From: JAWWPG01 sp038232255
Lineage (GTDB): Bacteria; Actinomycetota; Actinomycetes; Propionibacteriales; Nocardioidaceae
Reading direction: 5' to 3'
NCBI GenBank assembly: GCA_038232255.1
Contig: JBBSIF010000074.1
Location: forward strand, 1 to 13,203
Length of the DNA stretch: 13,203 nt
Positions within the stretch are counted from its first letter, which is position 1; each line of letters begins with the position of its first letter. Shown one piece after another: positions 6,032 through 12,107 of the stretch. Made by a program: the position numbers and the translations under genes. Under the pieces are notes generated by a model. It was not told the DNA's origin and did no database searches. It was given only the letters and a program-made list of their open reading frames with translations.

Positions 6032-7132
6032 GTGAGACGTCTTACCGTGCCGCGAGCCCTGCTCATGGCAGCCCTGTCGATGACCGTCGCCGCCTCCGTC
6101 GCGGGATGTAGCGCGTCCAACGAGAGCAGCAGCGGTGGCGACCCCACCACCGGCGCACTCTCGGGTGAGCTGAACGGCTCCGGATCCACCGCCCAGGAAG
6201 CCGCGATGACCGCCTGGAAGGCCGGCTTCCAGACGGCCAACCCCGATGTCACCGTCAACTACGACGCCATCGGCTCCGGTGACGGCCGGGACGCCTTCTT
6301 GTCCGGCGCCGTCGCGTTCGCGGGCTCAGACGCGGCCCTGAGCACCGATGAGCTGGTCAAGGCCAAGAAGCAGTGCGGGAGCGACCCGGTCGAGATCCCG
6401 GTGTACGTGAGCCCGATCGCCGTCATCTACCACATCTCGGGAGTCGACAAGCTCGACCTGGCGCCCGCGACGCTGGCGCAGATCTTCACCGGCAAGATCA
6501 CCACCTGGGACGACCCGGCCATCAAGGCCGAGAACCCCGGCGTGAGCCTGCCGAGTACGACGATCACACCGGTGCACCGCAGCGACGACTCGGGCACGAC
6601 CGAGAACTTCACCGACTACCTGTCGCAGGCAGCCAGCACCGACTGGACCTACGGTCCGATCCAGACGTGGCCGATCAAGAGTGGCGAGGCCGGCAACGGC
6701 ACGGCCGGTGTGGTCGCCGCCGTGACCAACGGCGACGGCACGATCGGGTACGCCGACGCCAGCCAGGCCGCCGATCTCGGACAGGCCAACGTGAAGGTCG
6801 GTTCCGAGTATGTTGGCCCGTCCACCGAGGCGGCGTCCAAGATCCTGGACGAGTCGCAGATCGAGTCCGGTCGGGCACCGACCGACCTGGCGATGACCGT
6901 CAACCGGACCACGGCGGCGTCGGGCGTCTACCCGATCGTTTTGATCTCCTACCAGATGACCTGCCAGCAGCAGTCCAGCACCGCGACCGCCGACCTCATC
7001 AAGGCGTTCGAGTCCTATGTGATCAGCGCGGACGGCCAGGACGCCGCCGCCAAGCAGGCTGGTTCAGCGCCGATCACGGAGGCGCTCCGCTCCAAGGCGC
7101 AGGCGGCGATCGACACCATCACCGCCAAGTGA
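6032..7132 (+). CDS. pstS: Phosphate ABC transporter substrate-binding lipoprotein PstS
   Basis: A 366-residue periplasmic-type binding protein that captures inorganic phosphate at the outer face of the membrane and delivers it to PstC/PstA. The start is GTG with GAGG 7 bp upstream. Residues 1-26 form a lipoprotein signal peptide with lipobox VAGC; Cys26 would be lipidated. Phosphate-contact motifs are visible: GSGST (49-53), SGDGR (82-86), GSDAAL (98-103) and HRSDDSGTTENF (182-193). A Ser/Gly/Thr-rich linker (27-45) tethers the domain. It is first in the operon, follows a PHO box and is 48 bp from pstC. Expression is likely induced by phosphate starvation. Length and motifs are normal for the family. 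Confidence 0.96.
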   Translation: MRRLTVPRALLMAALSMTVAASVAGCSASNESSSGGDPTTGALSGELNGSGSTAQEAAMTAWKAGFQTANPDVTVNYDAIGSGDGRDAFLSGAVAFAGSDAALSTDELVKAKKQCGSDPVEIPVYVSPIAVIYHISGVDKLDLAPATLAQIFTGKITTWDDPAIKAENPGVSLPSTTITPVHRSDDSGTTENFTDYLSQAASTDWTYGPIQTWPIKSGEAGNGTAGVVAAVTNGDGTIGYADASQAADLGQANVKVGSEYVGPSTEAASKILDESQIESGRAPTDLAMTVNRTTAASGVYPIVLISYQMTCQQQSSTATADLIKAFESYVISADGQDAAAKQAGSAPITEALRSKAQAAIDTITAK

Positions 7133-7180
7133 CGCGACTCCGGAGGCTCCACCCGACGCACACCTGACGGAGGACACGAC

Positions 7181-8119
7181 GTGAGCGTGCAGAGCAACAC
7201 CGAGCCGGCGAGGGCATCTCGCCGGCTCGGTGACCGCTTGTTCCGCGGGATGACCGCAGGAGCCGGCATCGTGATCCTGCTGGTGCTGGGTGGCGTGCTG
7301 GTGTTCCTCACGTCGGAGGGGGTGCCGGCCTTCACCGGGCCGCGGAGCGCGATCCTGCAAGGCGCCAGCCTCCCCGGCTACGTCTTGAAGCTGGTTTTCG
7401 GCACCGTGCTCGCCGCCACGTTGGCGATGCTCATCGCGATGCCGCTCTCGATTGGGGTCGCTCTCTTCACCTCGCACTTCGCGCCCCGGCGGCTGGCGTT
7501 GCCGCTCGGCTACCTGATCGACCTGCTGGCCGCCGTCCCCAGCGTCGTCTACGGACTGTGGGGGCTCTTCTTCCTTGCACCCCGAGTCGTGCCGGTCTAC
7601 GCCTGGCTGGCCGCTCACCTCGGCTTCCTGCCCTTCTTCGAGGGACCGGCATCGGTGACGGGCAACACCATCCTCACCGCTGCTGTTGTGCTGGCGATCA
7701 TGGTCTTGCCGATCAGCACGTCACTCTGCCGTGAAGTGTTCCTCCAGACGCCGCGCCTCAACGAGGAGGCAGCGCTGGCCCTCGGGGCAACTCGCTGGGA
7801 GACCATCCGGCTCGTCGTCTTCCCGCACGCACGCTCCGGCATGGTCAGTGCCGGCATGCTGGGCCTCGGTCGCGCGCTAGGCGAGACCATGGCGGTGGCG
7901 ATCGTGCTGTCGCCGTTCCACGTGGTGACGTTCAACCTGATCGGCAGCGTCAACCCCAGCACGATCGCGGCGAACATCGCCCTCAACTTCGCGGACTCGA
8001 GCGGCACCGCGGTCAACGTCTTGGTGCTGACCGGCCTTGTGCTCTTCGTCCTCACGTTTGTCGTCAACTTCCTCGCCCGTGCCATCGTGCGGCGCACGAG
8101 CTCGGCGGGAGGGCGCTGA
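7181..8119 (+). CDS. pstC: Phosphate ABC transporter permease PstC
   Basis: A 312-residue inner-membrane permease that forms the phosphate channel with PstA. It starts at GTG after GGAGG (7169-7173). The first helix lies at about residues 24-44. A long extracytoplasmic loop is followed by the permease core from about residue 68 (VLKLVFGTVLAATLAMLIA). LLAAVPSVVYGLWGLFF (115-131) is a PstC-typical segment. The EAA cytoplasmic loop that docks on PstB spans about 195-235 (EEAALALGATRWETIRLVVFP, given here in part, then GLGRALGETMAVAI). The stop codon lies one base before the pstA start, implying tight translational coupling. Confidence 0.95.
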   Translation: MSVQSNTEPARASRRLGDRLFRGMTAGAGIVILLVLGGVLVFLTSEGVPAFTGPRSAILQGASLPGYVLKLVFGTVLAATLAMLIAMPLSIGVALFTSHFAPRRLALPLGYLIDLLAAVPSVVYGLWGLFFLAPRVVPVYAWLAAHLGFLPFFEGPASVTGNTILTAAVVLAIMVLPISTSLCREVFLQTPRLNEEAALALGATRWETIRLVVFPHARSGMVSAGMLGLGRALGETMAVAIVLSPFHVVTFNLIGSVNPSTIAANIALNFADSSGTAVNVLVLTGLVLFVLTFVVNFLARAIVRRTSSAGGR

Positions 8120-8120
8120 G

Positions 8121-9203
8121 ATGACCTTCCCGGCGGGCTCCCAGCAGCAGGACGACCTCGAGCTCGAGGCGCTCGAGCGGCAGCTGCACTCCCCTCATCT
8201 GCCCAGGTACGCCCCCCTCGGGGTCGGCGTCGCCGGCCTCCTCGTGGCGGCTCTGATCTACGTCGTACTGGGACAGGGCATCGCTCTCTCCGTCGCCGCC
8301 GGTTGGCTGGTCTTCGTCGTCGGGCTCTTCATGATCTCGCGAGTGGTGGAAGGGAGTCGCAAGAGCAGGGACCGGCTGGCCACCTCGCTCGTGACGTCGG
8401 CGTTCGTCGTAGCGCTGCTCCCGCTGGCGAGCCTGCTGTGGATGGTGATCAGCAAGGGCGCACCGGTCGTCAATTCGACCTTCCTGACTTCGTCGATGCG
8501 CAACGTCATCGGCGAGGGCGGCGGCATCTACCACGCCATCTTCGGCACGCTGCTCGTCACCGGTCTCGCGACCGTGCTCTCGGTGCCGATTGGCCTGCTG
8601 ACGGCGATCTATCTCGTCGAGTACGGCACCGGCAGGCTGTCGCAGGCCATCACGTTCCTCGTCGACGTGATGACCGGCATTCCCTCGATCGTCGCGGGCC
8701 TCTTCGCCTATGCGCTGTTCGCGATCTTCTTCGGTGAGGGCATCCGCATGGGCTTCGGTGGCGCCGTGGCGCTGTCGGTGCTGATGATCCCGCTCGTCGT
8801 GCGCTCCGCCGAGGAGATGTTCAAGCTGGTCCCGGACGACCTGCGGGAGGCGTCGTACGCGCTGGGCGTGCCGAAGTGGCGCACCATCAGCAAGGTCGTG
8901 CTGCCGACGGCGCTCGCCGGCATCGTCACGGGTGTCACGATCGCCATCGCTCGCGTCATCGGCGAGACGGCTCCGCTGCTGATTATCTGCGGCTCCACGG
9001 ACTCCACGAACTTCAACCTCTTCGGAGGTCGCATCATGACGCTGCCCGTCTACATTTACAGTCAGTACAAGAACCCTGGCATCCCGCCGGAGTTCAGCGT
9101 GGATCGGGCGTGGGGAGCCGCGTTCGTGCTCACGGTCATCGTCATGCTGTTGAGCCTCATCGCTCGGTTGGTCTCACATTTCTTCTCCCCTAAGAAGGCC
9201 TGA
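8121..9203 (+). CDS. pstA: Phosphate ABC transporter permease PstA
   Basis: A 360-residue inner-membrane permease that partners PstC. The start is the ATG one base after the pstC stop, with GGGAGGG at 8107-8113. The frame is open further upstream, but that part overlaps pstC. Two extra hydrophobic helices (about 32-51 and 53-73) precede the usual core, as often seen in actinobacterial PstA. The core starts near residue 90 and contains VDVMTGIPSIVAGLFAY (171-187). The EAA loop (REASYALGVPKWRTI, 222-236, then RVIGETAPLL) contacts PstB. The stop is one base before an ATG at 9205, but the likely pstB start is further downstream. Confidence 0.95.
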   Translation: MTFPAGSQQQDDLELEALERQLHSPHLPRYAPLGVGVAGLLVAALIYVVLGQGIALSVAAGWLVFVVGLFMISRVVEGSRKSRDRLATSLVTSAFVVALLPLASLLWMVISKGAPVVNSTFLTSSMRNVIGEGGGIYHAIFGTLLVTGLATVLSVPIGLLTAIYLVEYGTGRLSQAITFLVDVMTGIPSIVAGLFAYALFAIFFGEGIRMGFGGAVALSVLMIPLVVRSAEEMFKLVPDDLREASYALGVPKWRTISKVVLPTALAGIVTGVTIAIARVIGETAPLLIICGSTDSTNFNLFGGRIMTLPVYIYSQYKNPGIPPEFSVDRAWGAAFVLTVIVMLLSLIARLVSHFFSPKKA

Positions 9204-9240
9204 CATGACACACTCTGTGCTCGAGAGACGAAGGAATTCC

Positions 9241-10020
9241 GTGGCGAAGAGCATCGAGGTCAGCGACCTCAACATCTACTACGGGTCCTTCCTTGCTGTC
9301 GAGGCTGTCACGATGCCGATCGCCGCGCGGTCGGTGACGGCGCTGATCGGTCCGTCAGGGTGCGGCAAGTCGACGTTCCTGCGCAGCCTCAACCGGATGC
9401 ACGAGGTGATCCCCGGTGCCCGGGTCGAGGGCAAGATCATCATCGACGGCCGCGACCTCTACGACTCCGACGTCGACCCGGTCGAGGTACGACGCAACAT
9501 CGGCATGGTCTTCCAGCGGCCCAACCCGTTCCCCACCATGACGATCTCGGAGAACGTGATCGCCGGTGTGCGGCTCAACGGCAAGCGGATCAGCAAGTCG
9601 GATGCGGCCGAGGTCGTCGAGGAGTCGCTGCGTGGCGCCAACCTCTGGGAGGAGGTCAAGGACCGCCTCAACAAGCCCGGCGGCAGCCTCTCCGGCGGCC
9701 AGCAGCAGCGGCTGTGCATCGCCCGGGCGATCGCGGTCGAGCCGCAGGTGCTCCTGATGGACGAGCCCTGCTCGGCGCTCGACCCGATCTCTACCAGCGC
9801 CATCGAGGACCTCATCCAGGAGCTCAAGGAGCACTACACGATCGCGATCGTCACGCACAACATGCAGCAGGCTTCCCGCGTCTCGGACACGACCGCGTTC
9901 TTCAACATCGCCGGTGTCGGCAGCCCCGGCCGCCTCATCGAGTACGGCACCACGACCAAGATGTTCTCCAACCCCGAGAACGCCGCCACCGAGGCTTACA
10001 TCTCCGGCCGCTTCGGCTGA
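9241..10020 (+). CDS. pstB: Phosphate ABC transporter ATP-binding protein PstB
   Basis: A 259-residue ATPase that powers phosphate import on the cytoplasmic side of PstC/PstA. All ABC motifs are present: Walker A GPSGCGKST (37-45), Q-loop Gln92, signature LSGGQ (150-154), Walker B LLMDEP (171-176) and switch His206 (VTHN). FQRPNPFPTM (91-100) is typical of PstB. I chose GTG 9241, giving MAKSIEVSDLNIYYG, because AAGGA lies 5 bp upstream and the length fits the family. The in-frame ATG at 9205 would add 12 residues with no ribosome binding site of its own, though coupling to pstA could allow it. No phoU follows. The operon ends here, before a repeat-filled convergent gap. Confidence 0.95.
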   Translation: MAKSIEVSDLNIYYGSFLAVEAVTMPIAARSVTALIGPSGCGKSTFLRSLNRMHEVIPGARVEGKIIIDGRDLYDSDVDPVEVRRNIGMVFQRPNPFPTMTISENVIAGVRLNGKRISKSDAAEVVEESLRGANLWEEVKDRLNKPGGSLSGGQQQRLCIARAIAVEPQVLLMDEPCSALDPISTSAIEDLIQELKEHYTIAIVTHNMQQASRVSDTTAFFNIAGVGSPGRLIEYGTTTKMFSNPENAATEAYISGRFG

Positions 10021-10032
10021 GCCGACCTCGCT

Positions 10033-10082
10033 CGCCCACCTCCCTCCTTTCGCCTCCCCCCGCCCACCTCCCTCCTTTCGCC
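10033..10082. repeat. 22-bp direct repeat after pstB
   Basis: Two identical pyrimidine-rich 22-bp copies, each beginning CGCCCACCTCCCTCC and ending TTTCGCC, occupy 10033-10054 and 10061-10082. They lie 28 bp apart start to start, directly downstream of pstB. Confidence 0.9.
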
Positions 10083-10097
10083 CCCTCTTGCCGCGCA

Positions 10098-10143
10098 AAG
10101 ATCCGACGTACAGGCTGCCAGGGCGGTCTGATCGTCGGACCTC
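10098..10143. repeat. Palindromic element A3 (first of pair)
   Basis: A family A element with left arm AAGATCCGACG and right arm CGTCGGACCT (10133-10142), with one mismatch. Its loop carries CAGGCTGCCAGG and GTCT. The arms match A1 and A2; the loop centre matches only A4. Confidence 0.9.
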
Positions 10144-10158
10144 TGGCGTAGAGGCGCG

Positions 10159-10207
10159 GCAAGATCCGACGTACAGGCTGCCAGGCGGTCTAGTCGTCGG
10201 ATCTTGC
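10159..10207. repeat. Palindromic element A4 (second of pair), 13-bp perfect arms
   Basis: GCAAGATCCGACG (10159-10171) and CGTCGGATCTTGC (10195-10207) are perfectly complementary around a 23-nt loop. The AAGATCC start is exactly 63 bp after that of A3. As RNA it would be a strong hairpin at the end of the pst transcript, but there is no T tract. Confidence 0.92.
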
Positions 10208-10253
10208 TGCAGGCGGGAAACGCCGCGCGGAACCGCAGACCGAATCGGTTGAA

Positions 10254-10310
10254 GCGTCATTCGTCTGCTGCCGCCAGGCGCGAATACCCGCCGAAGCGCA
10301 AACGAATGCG
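10254..10310 (-). terminator. Inverted repeat downstream of the metallopeptidase gene
   Basis: GCGTCATTCGTCTGC (10254-10268) pairs with GCAAACGAATGCG (10298-10310), with a CATTCGT / ACGAATG core, one mismatch or wobble and a bulge, around a loop of about 29 nt. It lies just past the stop codon of the minus-strand gene. Terminator use is a guess, since there is no U tract and the loop is long. Confidence 0.35.
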
Positions 10311-10325
10311 TAGGTATCTGCCAGG

Positions 10326-10673
10326 TCACCCGTAGCCGAGGTCGTGCAGGGTGTCGTCGTCGGTCCCGAAGTGATGCGCGATCTCGTGTACGACGGTGAT
10401 CCGCACCTGGTCGCGCACCTCGTCCTCGTTGGCACTGATCCACAGGATGGGCCGGCGGAAGATCGTGATGCGGTCCGGCAGCGCCATGGCGTAGAAGCCG
10501 CCGCGTTCCGTGAGCGGCACCCCCTGGTACAGGCCCAGCAGGTTCTCGCCTGGCGGGGGTTCGTCCTCGACGAAGACGGCGACGTTGTCCATCAGCTCGG
10601 CGAGCTCCGGCGGCAGTGAGTCGAGCGCCTCGGCGACCAGCTCCTCGAACGCCTCCCGGGACACGTCGATCAT
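10326..10673 (-). CDS. Zincin-like metallopeptidase family protein
   Basis: A 115-residue protein with the zinc-protease signature HEIAHHFG at residues 96-103 (HExxH, with His96 and His100 as zinc ligands and Glu97 as catalytic base). It ends DDDTLHDLGYG, the usual end of the small actinobacterial proteins in the zincin_1 (DUF1025-type) family. The N-terminal half has FEELVAEALDSLPPEL and NVAVFVEDEP, also typical. No signal peptide is present, so it is probably cytoplasmic. The biological substrate is unknown. The ATG at 10673 gives MIDVSREAFEELV; a weak GGGGCG lies upstream. It is divergent from the AraC-DinB gene, with 120 bp between, and convergent with pstB. Confidence 0.88.
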   Translation of the reverse strand: MIDVSREAFEELVAEALDSLPPELAELMDNVAVFVEDEPPPGENLLGLYQGVPLTERGGFYAMALPDRITIFRRPILWISANEDEVRDQVRITVVHEIAHHFGTDDDTLHDLGYG

Positions 10674-10793
10674 GCGCCCCAGCGTACGGGCCGTGAGCGC
10701 GGTCGAGGGCGCTGAGACGTGGCTGGTCGGCGTCCGGCGCATTGCGCAAGAACGATCAAGCCCGGAGCCTTCGCGCGATGGGAAGGTAGGCCC

Positions 10794-11705
10794 GTGGCAG
10801 CGGCGAACGAGACCTTCTCGGTCTTCTTGGACACGCTGGTCGCGAGCCTGGACGACCCGAACCTGGACGGCGCGGAGCTGGCCGCCCGCATCCACGTCTC
10901 CCGCTTCCATCTCGACCGGATCCTGACCGCGACGGCTGGTGAGCCACCCGCGCGGCTGAGGCGGCGCATCCTGCTGGAGCGGGCGGCGTACCGGCTCGCG
11001 ACGACGGAGTGGGGGCTGCTCGACGTCGCGGCGGAGGCGGGGTACTCGTCCAACGAGGCCTTCACCAGAGCGTTCCAACGGGCCTTCGGCGCCGCGCCGT
11101 CAACATGGCGCCGAGGCCCGGCATCCATCCTGGTGGACGCCCCCAGCGGGGTCCACTTCCACCCGCCCGCCGGCCTGCGGGTACGAGCACGTACGGAAGG
11201 TCCCTCCATGGATCTGGTGACCACGATGGTCGACCACCACCTGCACGTGGTGGGTCAGCTGATCGACAGCGCTGCGTCCCTTCGCGACGACCAGCTCGAC
11301 GGCCCAATCGAGCTGTCCATCCAAGGCATCGACACCGACCCGTCGGTCCGCTCCCTGCTGTCGCGTCTCGTCGGCCAGCTGCACATGTGGAACTGCGCGG
11401 TGGAGAACCGCCCGTACGACTTCGCGCTCGAACACCACGAGGGCCTGGACTCCATGCGGAGCCGCCTGGCGGAGCACGGGCCCACCTTCCGAGAGCAGAC
11501 GCGCGAGGTGGTGGCGGCAGGTCGGCTCGAGGACACCTTCGTGGATGCGACGGGGGACCGTCCGCAGGTGTTCACCTACGGCGCGATGGTTGCGCATGTG
11601 CTGACGTACGCCGCCCACCGGCGCACGTTGGTCACCGGCGCCCTCTTCTCGGCCGGTATCGACGTCGCGGACGACCCGTTGCAGTGGGCGCCCCTCGAGG
11701 CCTGA
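10794..11705 (+). CDS. AraC-type regulator fused to a DinB-like domain
   Basis: A 303-residue protein. I chose GTG 10794, which has GGAAGG (10781-10786) 7 bp upstream; an earlier in-frame start at 10719 lacks a good site. Residues 10-107 are an AraC-type DNA-binding domain with two helix-turn-helix units (about 28-47 and 75-97), including VSRFHLDRIL and AGYSSNEAFTRAFQRAFG. Residues 139-300 resemble a DinB four-helix bundle, starting MDLVTTMVDHHLHVVGQL, with His148/149, His197 and His275 as possible metal ligands. AraC proteins with a C-terminal rather than N-terminal effector domain are a minority arrangement. The DinB part may bind metal and a thiol or other ligand, but no effector is known. 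It likely controls itself or nearby genes. Confidence 0.85.
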   Translation: MAAANETFSVFLDTLVASLDDPNLDGAELAARIHVSRFHLDRILTATAGEPPARLRRRILLERAAYRLATTEWGLLDVAAEAGYSSNEAFTRAFQRAFGAAPSTWRRGPASILVDAPSGVHFHPPAGLRVRARTEGPSMDLVTTMVDHHLHVVGQLIDSAASLRDDQLDGPIELSIQGIDTDPSVRSLLSRLVGQLHMWNCAVENRPYDFALEHHEGLDSMRSRLAEHGPTFREQTREVVAAGRLEDTFVDATGDRPQVFTYGAMVAHVLTYAAHRRTLVTGALFSAGIDVADDPLQWAPLEA

Positions 11706-11724
11706 CGTAGCGCCGGTGCGTGAG

Positions 11725-11758
11725 CCGGAGCCCTGGCCTGCCGCCGGACTGGTTCCGG
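11725..11758 (+). terminator. Weak hairpin after the AraC-DinB gene
   Basis: CCGGAGCC (11725-11732) pairs with GGTTCCGG (11751-11758), with one G-T wobble and an 18-nt loop. It lies about 20 bp after the stop codon and has no T tract. Confidence 0.3.
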
Positions 11759-11805
11759 CGTGAGCCCCCGCCTGCTGTTGGACCAGGTTCCCGCGAGCCA
11801 TATGA

Positions 11806-11836
11806 TTGACCGGTCCCCGACGGCTTCCTCTAGGGT
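11806..11836 (+). promoter_or_regulatory. Promoter of the tRNA-Glu/tRNA-Asp unit
   Basis: TTGACC (11806-11811) and TAGGGT (11831-11836) are spaced by 19 bp and resemble a sigma-70-class promoter. Transcription would start near 11843, a few bases before tRNA-Glu. Confidence 0.65.
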
Positions 11837-11848
11837 GCCCGGGCTTTG

Positions 11849-11921
11849 GCCCCCATCGTCTAGTGGCCTAGGACGCCGCCCTTTCACGGCGGTAGCACGG
11901 GTTCGAATCCCGTTGGGGGTG
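11849..11921 (+). tRNA. tRNA-Glu (TTC)
   Basis: A full cloverleaf of 73 nt. The acceptor stem is GCCCCCA / TGGGGGT with a G-T first pair. The anticodon stem CCGCC / GGCGG encloses the loop CTTTCAC, giving anticodon TTC at 11883-11885. The T arm has GGTTCGAATCC. No CCA is encoded; the gene is followed by CTT, so the 3' end must be added after transcription. Confidence 0.96.
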
Positions 11922-11953
11922 CTTCGTGCGCTAAGGTTTGCGCGCGACACGCT

Positions 11954-12030
11954 GGCCCCGTAGCGCAGTTGGTTAGCGCGCCGCCCTGTCACGGCGGAGG
12001 TCGCGGGTTCGAGTCCCGTCGGGGTCGCCA
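11954..12030 (+). tRNA. tRNA-Asp (GTC)
   Basis: A full cloverleaf of 77 nt including an encoded CCA at 12028-12030. The acceptor stem is GGCCCCG / CGGGGTC, with anticodon stem CCGCC / GGCGG and anticodon GTC at 11988-11990. It lies 32 bp after tRNA-Glu and is probably on the same transcript. Confidence 0.96.
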
Positions 12031-12031
12031 T

Positions 12032-12059
12032 CGCCTCACCCGTTCCGACAGGTGAGGCG
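12032..12059 (+). terminator. Terminator after the tRNA pair
   Basis: CGCCTCACC and GGTGAGGCG form a perfect 9-bp stem around a 10-nt loop, starting 2 bp after the tRNA-Asp CCA. The tail TTCGCCTTG is only mildly T-rich. Confidence 0.75.
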
Positions 12060-12095
12060 TTCGCCTTGTCGGCGTACCGGCGGCTGAGCTCTCGG

Positions 12096-12101
12096 TAGGG
12101 T
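12096..12101 (+). promoter_or_regulatory. Possible -10 for a leaderless ltrA-like mRNA
   Basis: TAGGGT fits TANNNT and lies 6 bp before the GTG at 12108, the same geometry as upstream of the VOC gene. No Shine-Dalgarno is present in the gap. Confidence 0.45.
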
Positions 12102-12107
12102 GTGCGC

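Larger units (their letters stand above)
10021..10325. other. 305-bp repeat-filled gap between convergent pstB and metallopeptidase genes
   Basis: From left to right it holds a 22-bp direct repeat (10033-10082), palindromic elements A3 and A4 (10098-10207) and a longer-loop inverted repeat (10254-10310). No gene is seen; the open frames lack ribosome binding sites and run through the repeats. Confidence 0.8.

Noticed and set aside
9205..9240. ATG 9205 as the pstB start
   Set aside because: No ribosome binding site of its own; GTG 9241 has AAGGA in place and gives the normal family length. It is kept as an alternative only.
4480..10207. CRISPR array
   Set aside because: Only two copies per locus, with long palindromic elements, 13-20-bp gaps and no cas genes.
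9355..10749. Long minus-strand frame opposite pstB and across A3/A4
   Set aside because: Antisense shadow of pstB joined to repeats and a wrong frame of the metallopeptidase gene.
11576..12031. Minus-strand open frame with GLEPATSAVTGRRANQLRYG and NGIRTRATAVKGRRP-type sequence
   Set aside because: These are well-known spurious translations of the antisense of tRNA-Asp and tRNA-Glu; the frame also overlaps the AraC-DinB gene end.
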